Source: Nemophila menziesii
Taxonomy: Eukaryota; Streptophyta; Magnoliopsida; Boraginales; Hydrophyllaceae
Reading direction: 5' to 3'
NCBI GenBank assembly: GCA_029959085.1
Contig: JARWIR010000023.1
Coordinates: 9,189,860-9,253,859 of the forward strand
DNA length: 64,000 bases
Shown: piece after piece, positions 22,377 to 33,707 of the stretch
How positions within the stretch are numbered: the first letter of the stretch is position 1
Layout: every line of letters starts with the position of its first letter
Translations under genes and position numbers: made by a program
The notes under the pieces: generated by a model
What the model was told of the DNA's origin: nothing
Database searches by the model: none
What the model saw: only the letters and a program-made list of their open reading frames with translations

Positions 22377-25300
22377 AGAAATAATGCTTATTTATTTGGA
22401 AGGGATTAATAGTGATTTTTTTATATTTTGCACACAGGCAGAAACTCATGTCAAGAATAATATCATTACTGAACAAAAACATAAAACGAATAAGATCGTT
22501 GGCCGTGACATTTTAGTTAAAGGTTTAATAATTTCCATGGTAAGATTTAATTGGTAGTTTACTTTTACTGTGATATACTGTTAAGCGGATGTATTTAGAA
22601 TTGTTGGGTGGTTAATGCATGGTCTTATGTATTTAATATTGATTTACTGTGTCCGCTTTTTACTAGATGGATATTTCTAAAGTGATCAAGAGACGTATCT
22701 TGAGCCGAGCAGGGAAGATGAAAAAGCCAGATATTTTTGATGTTCAGCTAATATCTCCTTCTATTAAAATTCATGGAGAGATTAACTATAAAGATGAAAG
22801 GCTTTAGCAATGGAGAGGAAATATTCATGATCACAGGAAACTCTGATGCTGATTTTTCCTTTTCTTTTTTTCTAGGTAAATGGTACTTATTAAAGATGGA
22901 AGCTATTAAGCGATTGTTACCTTGGAGAAAATTAGCAGCAGTCTGTAAAGTGTTGTTTTGGTACTGAAAGTGTAGGCGAGGAGCCCTAGGAATAATGTCC
23001 ATGGTGTAGTAGTTTTGATTGTGATACCTCATCAAATTTTGTTGATGATATTGTGGTAAAAGTTTAGCCACCCGAGGCCTCACCAGAGTTGACAACATAA
23101 AACTTTTTTCAGTTGAATCATGTGAAGTAACTACTATATGTGATATCCTAATTAATTGTGCCACTTTAAGCAGTTGTTTCTTACTTTTTAGTTTATTGTA
23201 TTAATGTGCAATTTAATTACTATAGATAATTTGTTTGTACTTTCATATTAAAAGTTGTGGTTTTTTAGTTTTAATTTAAAACTCACATTATATGGGTGGG
23301 TCGTGGTTCTCTCTATAAGTCTATAAGTCGATTAAGATCTCTTTTTCTATTTTTTTTTTGTTTTTGATTTCTCTCTATTCTTTATTACGCTGCTCCAACC
23401 ACATGGGAGCAGCTCGTTCAAAATGTGTTTACTGGTTCTGTTGTTTACCGCAGATTTGGTGTTCCGTGTGATTATTTGTGTCAGTGTATTTTTCTGATCC
23501 TTAATTGTTGCTTGGTGCTTGGTTAGTTTCCTATCTTTCATCTTGGTTGAAGTTTCCATTAAAGTAACTAGGTTGAGTACAAATGAGTGACCTGGTGAGA
23601 CACCATTAAATTCAACTTTATTTTTCCTCAAGGATTGCCTGTTTAACATAGTCAAGGTTTCTTCACAAAAACAATCATACAAGTTTCAAAAGTGTGTTGA
23701 ATTTGGGTTCTTATAGTTTTATAAAGCCATATTTAGGTGTAAGTTGTAAATATGGTTTTTAAGAGCATGTATTACTCATGACAAAAAAAAAGAAAAAAAA
23801 ATGTATTACACAAAAGTAGCTTTGGTCGTGATAAAACAAGAAAGATCAGAGAATATGCACATAGTATAGTACATGCACGGACAAATTGAAGAATATAAAT
23901 TAGGATAAACTTGAAATATAACAAACGTGAGATAAGAAAAATACATAATAACCATATGGGTTAGCTCAACTGTCCAGAGCCTTGGCTTGGTTATTCTTTT
24001 AGACGCTACAGATTAGAACTATGTCAATGACACCGGGTCTAAAAGTAACTCTTCCATGTAACTAAAAAGAAAATTACTTAAAAAACAAACTGCTCCAAAT
24101 ATAAAATTGTGAGCTTATAGGAATAAGTACATAATTTTTCTGAGTTGATTTTTAAAAAGGTCAAAAAACATTCTCTTATTCTCAACAAGTCTAAATTTTA
24201 AACCATCAATGGGTTATATTTATATTTGCAATGGGTTGGGAGTTTTTTTATGGGTTACGTATTTTTGGGTTGTGTATATTTTCCTAATGAGTTGTGTATA
24301 TTTATCAACAGATTACATGTGATACTTATTAGGCAACAATTTTTTTATAAAGATGTGCTTAAAACCCAATTTTTGTTAACACGATGAATGAATTTCTACC
24401 TTACTGAGCTCATGATGAGGGCATTGAATTCAAATGATTATTTTCGTCCATACGATTATAAAGAAGTTAGGAACTCGGAGTATAAGAAACTTGCTTGATC
24501 AATACATTAACGATAGCCAACGAACCCTCTTCTCTTATTTTCTATAGATTTTGATCCAATAGATATTGGAAACCTCTTCTAAACATCCAAAATCCACATG
24601 TCTTACTATATACTTATTTTTTAACAAAAAGAACTAACTTATGAGAGGCCCATAATATTTAGAAAAAAAAATTAGTACTATATATATGAAAGCTAAGAGA
24701 TTATGAGATTTTGATCCAACAAATATTGGAGACCTCATAGATTCAGCGTTCAGTTTTCAAGTGTGTGCAGCTATGAAAACTCAAAAGTTATGAAAACTCA
24801 AAAGTTGAGATCGGTGTTTTGATGGTGTTGGTGGGAAACTTAGGCGACGCCATTAGTGGAGGTCAGCAATAATGATTTAAAGCTTACTGCTAGGATTTTA
24901 TGTGTGGTGGTTAGACGGTTCAGCGTTGGTTTATTGTTCGAGCAGTTCTGCTAGAGAATGTCGTGTGAAATTATGAAAGTTCGGTTAACCATGGCGCTTA
25001 AAGAATTCAAAAAGAAGATGACATCCACCTCCCAGCTTGCCGACGTAATCCGTAAGTCGGTGATTTTTTTTCTTTTCCTTACTTAGTTTGTAGCTTTATT
25101 CTTTCTTTTTATTAATAATGAATATAGAGAAAAGTTTATTATATTTATGTGAGAAAAAGACCCCATGGATACTCAGTAATTTGCGTTTCAGAAAAATACA
25201 TACCAAGGTTTTAAAAGTGGACAAACGGGTACACAACATTATATTTTTTGCCTTCCGTTAGTACCCGATGTTAATTCTAATGTTAAGTGATGACGTGGTA

Positions 25301-28300
25301 GGGAAAAAACAGTTATTTCACAACTAAAAAAATTTACAATTTAATAAATAAGTTGTGAATCTGAATGTCCAATTTTGAAAAATTGGGAATCTATTTGTCA
25401 AATTCAAAATATTGGGTATTTAGGAGGTCTTTTTCCCTAAAACAATAAGGGAGCAATAAACATAATTATCTTCACCGAACATAATAATAATATCTAGAAA
25501 AGTTACGTCTAATATAAATGATATAATAAATAATAATATACTTATGACATTGTTCAAACTAGACGTGGGGAATATTATTTCATCGCTATTGTAGATGATC
25601 TCACTAGGTTTGGTTATATGTATTTGATTTTTTGTAAATCTGGAGCATTGAGATGTTTTATGATATTTGTCAATGAAGCAGAAAACCAGTTTGAGTGGAA
25701 GGTAAAAACCTTAAGGACCGACCGTGGACGTGAATATCTATAATATTAATTTAAATAACCTTGTGATGAAAAGGGGATAGTTAGATAGCTTCCTATACAC
25801 CACAACCGAATGGTGTGGCTGAAAGAAGGAATGGAACAATCCTAGAAATGGTTAGGTCTATGATGGCACAAACTAATCTTCCAATATCTTATTAGGAAGA
25901 TGTGTTGCTTAACGGTATTTATATACTTAACCGAGTACCCACAAAGACAATTCCATCTACTCCTTATGAATTTGGACAAGTAAGAAACCTAACCTTTCAT
26001 ACTTGTGACCCTGGGTGTCGGCAAGATATGTTCATGACCTGTCTCATAAATATGGAAAATTAGTTCCAAGAGTCAAGAAGTGTATCTTTGTAAGATTTCC
26101 AAAGAACTCCAAAGGTTACGTGTTTATTGGTGAACACGACGGAGACGGTCTTACCAAAATTGCGTCAAGACATATCACTTTTTTAGAAAATGATTTCCCT
26201 AGCAGAGGTGAGGTTAATAGAAATTATGTTTTATGTGAATTTAATTATACTCCAAAGATGATATGGAAACAAATATGACACCTAATTAGCTAACACATAC
26301 TCAAGAAGTAAATACTGACATTACTCCACATCGTGAGACAGAAGAAACAATTGCATCATCTAGTAATCCTATTTCTCACGATTCTCAACCTAAGAGAAGT
26401 TCTAGAGTTTTAGTTCCTCTTCTTTGGCTTAAAATCGAAGGAAAGGTCTTTATGATAACTCCACAAGATGTGAAAAGAACCTCGAACAGTAAGTACAAAT
26501 CTTCCATGTCCTGCTAAGAATGAACGAAGTAAAGAAATGGATGAAGAAATGGAGTGGATGAAGAAAATCCAGGTTTGGGAACTGGTTGATTTCCCAAAAG
26601 GACGTAAGACGATTGGGAATAAATGAGTTCTCAAAATAAAAATAAAGCTTCACAATTATATTGAGAGGTATAAATCTCACTTTATAGCGAAAGGTTATAC
26701 TCAACGGGAAGGAATAGATTTTGAGGAAACTTTTTCTCTTGTTGTTAGATTTACCTCGTTACGTATTATTTTTTCTATTGCGGCGTATCTCAATCTCGAT
26801 TTTCACCTAATAGATGTTAAAACTTCATTTCATAAAGTTATTTCATCACTGATTTGAAATGATAAGTGAAGACCATTGTGTTATGTAAGGTGTTCCAAGA
26901 AAAAAAGTGATTTTATCTTTATATGTGGATGAAATCCTATTAGATAAGAATGATAGAGAGTTTCGCTTCTCAATTTGACATGAAAGATATGGAATAATCA
27001 AATTATATTCTTGGTGTTAATATTCACAAATATAGGTCTAGACATCTATTATCTTTATCTTAAGAACCTTACATCATGAATATACTTGAGCGCTTTAGTA
27101 TGAGTAAGTGAAATGTCATTGATACTTTTGTAGCAAAAAGAATAAACTTAAGTCTTGACATGTATCATAGCACTCCAGAAGAGAAACATAATATATCTAC
27201 GAGAACCATATTCTAGTGCCATTGGTAGTCTTATGTATGAGAGACACTTTGGACTCGGAAACATTTTGAATCCAATAAGATTCGATCCCAAGACCTCTTG
27301 GTCTCTACGTAGTAGTCTAACAACTAGACAACCTATCGATCTTAACTCACATGTATGTTTCACATAAAAAAAAAGTTATTTTCGCTATTCTCTACATAGT
27401 GATAAGGTCACTCACCTTACACCCAACGAACCCCGTTTCTCTTCATTTCTATCACAAACAGTGATTATTCATTCTTATCAAACCATTGTAAGTTCATTTA
27501 TATCTTTATTCACAAGATTTGATTTTTAACCTAAAATGCGTATTAGGCATAGTTTAATTTTGTGTCCCGTTAACCTTTTGAAGGTTAATTTTTGGGTTTA
27601 ATGGTGATGATCAAGAAAAAAATTGTTAATGGGTGTTTTAAATTATTGTATCTTTTAATAGGATGCATTATTAACATTTATTATGGGTTTTACTTAGAAT
27701 GAACTCTGAATTTTCCTATGAAGGTTTGCAACATAATTCTACTACTCATATACGTAAGAGGCCTCAACTTTCCCTAATTGGTACTCTCTCTCTCTATCTC
27801 TCTCTTGCTCTCATGTATTAATGTGTATTTATATGGTTGTAATTATATATTAAAGGCAAACTCAATTATCCAATGCATTCGTGTATGTAACCCAACATGT
27901 TATTTTCATTGTATTGTTTTAGTTTAGAAACAATAATTAGTCAGATATGCAACGTCTTATTATGAGTCCAGGGTATACTTAGAAATTTTGTTTGTGGACG
28001 CTATAATATTAAAAGGATTTTAGTTAGTTGGATGAGGTGAAGTAGGGTGGGGATTTTATTTAGAATTTAACTATTAAATATAATTTTTATTCAATTTTTG
28101 TAAAGTTATTGTGTAAAATGTAATATCCTATATATCAAAAAAATTATAATATGTTGAAAAATTATTTGAAAAACTTTATTCTCTAATGGATGAAGAAAAA
28201 AAGTTTAACTAATCATTCTAAAAAATTATTTTATAAGCGTCAACTGTTAAAAGGTCCAAAACTAAATTTTCTCATTTTTAATGGGTTTTAAGTTTTTTTC

Positions 28301-28589
28301 CTTCCCCAAATGGTCAAATTTTTAATGGGATATCTTTGTTTTTATAATAAGTTACGATTTTATGTAATGGTTTATACAAATTTTTTAATGGGTCACGTGT
28401 ATTATTTTTTATAGATTAAAAATATTTCTTAAAGGGTATGTGTAATAGTAAGTGTAAACTTTATTAGCTAACAATATTCTTGTAAAGACATTTGAATCAA
28501 TAACCAATAAATACTTACATAACATAATTTGGACTCATGAACAACCCATATATCACGACAAAGGAATCACTTTGTGGGATTAACAACAG
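22377..28589 (+). repeat. Tandem unit copy 3 (hybrid)
   Basis: 6,213 bp, indistinguishable by eye from copy 2 along its length. It starts and ends at the same AGAAATA junction. Exon-like pieces are at 22,438-22,543 and 22,667 onward, SINE-like at about 23,951, exon-like at 24,958-25,051. Confidence 0.95.
25554..27256 (+). pseudogene. pol: Decayed Ty1/copia pol fragment (copy 3)
   Basis: Repeat of the fragment in copies 1 and 2 with the same stops. The post-integrase open piece is at 26,015-26,278. The RT motif is again YVDE rather than YVDD. Confidence 0.85.
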
Positions 28590-29722
28590 AGAAATAATGC
28601 TTATTTATTTGGAAGGGATTAATAGTGATTTTTTTATATTTTGCACACAGGCAGAAACTCATGTCAAGAATAATATCATTACTGAACAAAAACATAAAAC
28701 GAATAAGATCGTTGGCCGTGACATTTTAGTTAAAGGTTTAATAATTTCCATGGTAAGATTTAATTGGTAGTTTACTTTTACTGTGATATACTGTTAAGCG
28801 GATGTATTTAGAATTGTTGGGTGGTTAATGCATGGTCTTATGTATTTAATATTGATTTACTGTGTCCGCTTTTTACTAGATGGATATTTCTAAAGTGATC
28901 AAGAGACGTATCTTGAGCCGAGCAGGGAAGATGAAAAAGCCAGATATTTTTGATGTTCAGCTAATATCTCCTTCTATTAAAATTCATGGAGAGATTAACT
29001 ATAAAGATGAAAGGCTTTAGCAATGGAGAGGAAATATTCATGATCACAGGAAACTCTGATGCTGATTTTTCCTTTTCTTTTTTTCTAGGTAAATGGTACT
29101 TATTAAAGATGGAAGCTATTAAGCGATTGTTACCTTGGAGAAAATTAGCAGCAGTCTGTAAAGTGTTGTTTTGGTACTGAAAGTGTAGGCGAGGAGCCCT
29201 AGGAATAATGTCCATGGTGTAGTAGTTTTGATTGTGATACCTCATCAAATTTTGTTGATGATATTGTGGTAAAAGTTTAGCCACCTGAGGTCTCACCAGA
29301 GTTGACAACATAAAACTTTTTTCAGTTAAATCATGTGAAGTAACTATTATATGTGATATCCTAACTTTTTAGTTTATTGTATTAAGGTGCAATTTAATTA
29401 CTATAGATAATTTGTTTGTACTTTCATATTAAAAGTTGTGGTTTTTTAGTTTTAATTTAAAACTCACATTATATGGGTGGGTCGTGGTTCTCTCTATAAG
29501 TCAATAAGTCTATTAAGATCTCTCTTTCTATTTTTTTTTGTTTTTGATTTCTCTCTATTCTTTATTACGCTGCTCCAACCACATGGAAGCAGCTCGTTCA
29601 AAATGTGTTTACTGGTTTTGTTGTTAACCGCAGATTTGGTGTTCCGTGTGATTATTTGTGTTAGTGTATTTTTCTGATCTTTAATTGTTGCTTGGTGCTT
29701 GGTTAGTTTCCTATCTTTCATC
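28590..29722 (+). repeat. Tandem unit copy 4, left part
   Basis: The first about 695 bp look identical to copies 2 and 3. From 29,286 onward it differs (for example 'cctgaggtct' and loss of a short stretch near 29,362). The copia element interrupts this unit after TCATC (29,718-29,722). Copies 1-3 and block B show the uninterrupted 'ttcatcttggttgaag' site. Confidence 0.93.
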
Positions 29723-30207
29723 TGTTAGAAAAATTTAATAATTATGGGCTCACATATGTTAATATTAAATGTGTATTGTTATCGTAAAAGTTTTATCCAA
29801 TTGATTATGGTCTAATAAAGCTAATAATTGGATTAGGGGAATAAAAGTGTCATGGAATTAAAGTGTAGATACTATTATATTATTTCTAGTTTATTGAGGG
29901 GTCAAACTGGATATAATAGAAGTTATTAATTATTAACTTCTAATAACTTCTTCACGAATTATAAGAAGGGGGTTATGGTCCCCGGATCATACATGCTCTG
30001 TTCTTTCTCTCATCCCATCTAAAGAGAAAAACTAAACAAAACACAGAAGGTATAGATCTGGAAGACTCATTACCCACTCCAACAAATCATTCAAAGCAAT
30101 CATGGCTTCGGGTACGCTTCCGCTTATTTTCTCTTTTATTCTTAATATTTTCAGTATAGATTATTTAGTATATTTTATGGGTTTTGATTAAACACCAAAT
30201 CCCAACA
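29723..30207 (+). repeat. 5' LTR of the copia element
   Basis: 485 bp, TGTTAG...CCAACA. It lacks a 20-bp stretch that the 3' LTR has near 36,301-36,324. It contains an ATG at 30,102 in the context AATCATGGCT, followed by GCT TCG and then GTACGC, the proposed first coding exon and splice donor. Confidence 0.96.
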
Positions 30208-31587
30208 GTGGTATCAGAGCCTCCTATATTGAATTTATTATAGAATAAATGAAAATAATTTTTTACTTTTAATTAATTATACAATCGGTTGAAATTCTCT
30301 TAAAGATGCAAATAGTTGATTTCTAGTTATAAGAAGTCTGTTCGCTTCTAAAATATGGCCGCTGTTTTCAATATTACTGTTTTGATTTTAATAATATTTT
30401 GGATCGAATAAAAAAAAAAGGGTCAAAAGAGATTTGTTCACTCATTAATTCTTCAGATAATTTTACGGCCGCCATTTAAAATTGTTAATTATTAACTTTT
30501 GTTTCATTGTTTGATGATTATGGATTCGGCAGACTATTCTGCTATATTTAATGGACTTCAATATTGATGATGCACATTTTTTTTTCTTTTTTAAAAGTAA
30601 AAAAAGGCGGTTCTTTTTATGAAACAAATTTTTTGACTAAATTGTTTGATAATTTGATTAGTATTGCATTAATTATATGAAGCGACAATATATCTATTAT
30701 GGCTGTGATGATTTTTTTTTTATTTTTTTTATTTTAATGCTTTACTTCTTTGACGAATTGTTGCTTCATATTAAGTGAACTTTACTGATGGCTATTTAAG
30801 AACTTGTCTTTTTCTTTTTTGTGTTCGTACATGTGAACCCCACTTGATGGCAAAATATTCATATGCATTACATTTACTGATGACCAAATAAAGCTTTTGA
30901 AAGAAATACAGTTCTTAAACAATTTTTTTTTTCAATTATATGATAATTTGATTAAAGCTTTTGGATTAAAAAAAAATTGTGTTCTTTTAGCATGAATCAG
31001 TGTACTGTACATGTACAAAATTGTGTTCTATGCTGAATTTTTTGTTTCATTTATAATGATTTGGGTTATTTTTTATTTTTTTTAACCTAATCATATAGTT
31101 GACTAATTACAGATTTTATTATACCTTTGGTTGTTATAAGATTTAATTCAAATACAAATGATCCAGATCTTTCATTTTGAATGAAATAATTTATTTAGAT
31201 GTCACCAAAGTGACCGCTCTTGTGTAAATTATTCAGGAAAAAAGTTTGATATTTGTGAATGTGTTATTAATATGAGTATTAGTCGGCCTAAAGGAAGATG
31301 ACCACTTATATTGATTACACATATACCTGTGATAATAAATACGTGACGATTATTTAGTTTATTTGTAAATAATGACTTGATCTAAAGATAAACTCATTAT
31401 TTGACATGTATTATTGCCAGTATTTGATTATTACAACAAGAATACTAATTGCAATTAATATTATTGTCCAAAGACTTGATATTAATGTTGTGTTCAGTAT
31501 CTTGAGATGGAATTGATCATTATTTGAATTTACAGATTATAGAATAAGGATATTAATGTGAGCATTGTTTGTTTATTTTTAATTCAG
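30112..31587 (+). other. Probable intron joining LTR start codon to gag
   Basis: The donor CTTCGG|GTACGC (30,112) follows ATG GCT TCG G, and a pyrimidine-rich acceptor 'tttttaattcag' ends at 31,587. Joining them gives an uninterrupted frame from the LTR ATG into gag (MAS-ATSSATT...). No ATG starts the gag frame before the first conserved gag residues, so splicing explains how translation could begin. The 1,476-bp intron is AT-rich and has no other recognised content. Inference from splice signals and frame; not seen directly. Confidence 0.6.
30209..30220 (+). other. Initiator Met-tRNA primer binding site
   Basis: TGGTATCAGAGC, complementary to the 3' end of plant initiator tRNA-Met, one base after the LTR end. 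This is the usual priming site of plant Ty1/copia elements. Confidence 0.95.
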
Positions 31588-32570
31588 CTACTTCATCTGC
31601 TACTACAATATCTGCTAATGTCAACTCGATTCCCATACTTAATGGGAATAATTTCAAGGATTGGAAAGAGAACATTCTCATTGTTTTCAGCTGTATGGAT
31701 CTGGACTTTGCACTAAGGGTTGAACACCCACAACCTCTCACTCAGGAAAGTTCTCTTGAAGAGAAAAAGGAACATGAGAGGTGGGATCGTTCAAATCGCA
31801 TGAGTCTAATGATTATCAAGCGTGGCATTCCAGAAGCCTTTAGAGGTGTAGATTCCAAAGGAATTACTAATGCTAAGGAGTTTATTGCTGAAATTGAGAA
31901 ACGTTTTGCCAAAAACGATAAGGCTGAAACAAGCACGCTTCTAGCAAGCTTGATTTCAATGAAGTATAAGGGAAAAGGCAATATAAGGGAGTACATCATG
32001 GATATGTCACACATTGCTTCAAAACTTAAGGTTCTAAAACTCGACATGTCCGATGACTTGCTCGTGCATTTAGTACTTATATCACTTCCTCCACAATTTA
32101 ACCAATTCAAGGTCAGTTATAACTGTCAAAAGGAGAAATGGACTCTTAATGAGCTCATTTCATACTGTGTGCAAGAGGAAGAAAGGTTGAAGCAAGAAAG
32201 AACTGAAAGTGCTCACTTAGCAAGCACCTCTAAAGATAAAAGCAAGAAAAGAAAATCAGAGAATAAGGCTGTTAAGGGTCCAACACAAAAGAAACAAAAT
32301 CAGGAACCAGGTGTTTGTTACTTTTAACAGAAGCCTGGACATATGAAGAAAGAATGTACAAAATATCACGCTTGGCGTGCTAAGAAAGGTTCAATTCTTA
32401 CTTTGGTCTGTTCTGAGGTAAATTTAGCTTCAGTACCTAGAAATACTTGGTGGATAGATTCTGGTGCTACTACTCACATAAGTATTTCTATGCAGGGTTG
32501 CCTGAGCTACCGAAAGCCAAGTGATGGTGAAAGACACATCTTTGTGGGCGACGGAAAGTCGGTAGAGGTG
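31588..32570 (+). pseudogene. gag: Copia gag and protease region of the polyprotein
   Basis: Gag of the copia type: 'NGNNFKDWKENILIVF' near the N-terminus, 'SLISMKYKGKGNIREYI', 'LISLPPQFNQFKVSYN', a basic Lys/Arg tail, then a zinc knuckle. In the knuckle the second Cys codon position is TAA (32,325-32,327), while the first Cys, His and last Cys (GHMKKEC) remain. The protease follows with the active-site DSG at 32,457-32,465 in 'WWIDSGATTH'. A second stop, TAG, is at 32,571-32,573. The first nine coding bases would come from the LTR exon. Particle formation and polyprotein processing would be the roles in an intact copy. This copy would make gag truncated in its knuckle. Confidence 0.93.
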
Positions 32571-32573
32571 TAG

Positions 32574-33707
32574 GCGATTGGTCATTTTAGATTGTTATTA
32601 GGAACTGGTTGTTATTTGGATTTAAAAGATACTTTTGTTGTATCCTCGTTTAGCCGTAATTTGATTTCAGTTTCTTTATTGGACAAATTAGGATATTGTT
32701 GTTCATTTGGAAACAATCATTTTAATTTATCTTTAAATTCTAATATTGTGGGAACCGGTTCACAAAGTGAATACGATAATTTATATTTACTTGATACAAT
32801 CGCATCTTATAATGAAACATTGAACGTGGATTCACGTGGTACTAAACGCAAGATTTATCAGGAAAATTCAGCATCATTATGGCATAAACGCTTAGGTCAT
32901 ATTTCAAAGAATAGAATTGAGCGACTTGTGTCTGATGGAATTTTAAATTCCCTTGACTTTTTGGATTTCAATATTTGTATTGAATGCATTAAGGGAAAAC
33001 AGACCAAAACAAAGAGATTAGGTGCCAACAGAGCTTCAGATGTCTTAGAATTGATTCACACAGATATTTGTGGACCATTTCCTTCGTCTTCTTGGAATGG
33101 TCAACAATATTTTATATCATTCATAGACGATTACTCTCGTTATGGGTACCTATATCTAATTCATGAGAAATCTCAGTCTCTGGACGTGTTCAAGGCTTTT
33201 AAGTCTGAAGTTTAGAATCAACTTAACAAAACAATAAAAGTCGTAAGGTCTGACCGTGGTGGTGAATATTACGGCAGAAATGACGGATCAGGTGAACAAC
33301 GTTTAGGACCTTTTGCTAAATTCCTCGAGGAATGCGGTATCTTTCCACAATACACTATGCCAGGATCACCTAGCATGAATGGTGTTGCTGAGAGACAAAA
33401 TAGGACTCTTAAGGATATGGTAAGGAGTATGATTAGTCATTCAACCTTACCAGAGTCACTCTTGGGATAAGCATTAAAGACAGCAGCTTATATTCTTAAC
33501 AGAGTACCAACTAAAGCAGTTACTAAAACACCTTATGAGCTTTGGACAGGTAGGAAACCTAGTCTAAAGCATTTTCATATTTGGGGATGTCCAGCCGAGG
33601 CAAGGCCTTATAGGCCAAACGAAAGAAAACTGGACCCCAAAACAGTAAGTAGCTACTTTATTGGTTATTCTGAGCGATCAAAAGGGTACAAATTTTATGA
33701 TCCTACA
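32574..33707 (+). pseudogene. pol: Copia integrase region of the polyprotein
   Basis: Continues the same frame. A GAG-pre-integrase HHCC finger is seen in 'LWHKRLGHISKNR' (about 32,876) with 'CIECIKGKQ' (about 32,976). The DDE core has 'HTDICGP', 'VVRSDRGGEYYG' and 'MNGVAERQNRTL', so the Asp, Asp and Glu are all present. Then 'ILNRVPTKAV', 'YELWTGRKPSLKHF', 'WGCPAEARPY'. In-frame stops are TAG at 33,213-33,215 and TAA at 33,468-33,470. There is no frameshift. An intact protein would insert the cDNA. Here it cannot be read through. Confidence 0.94.
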
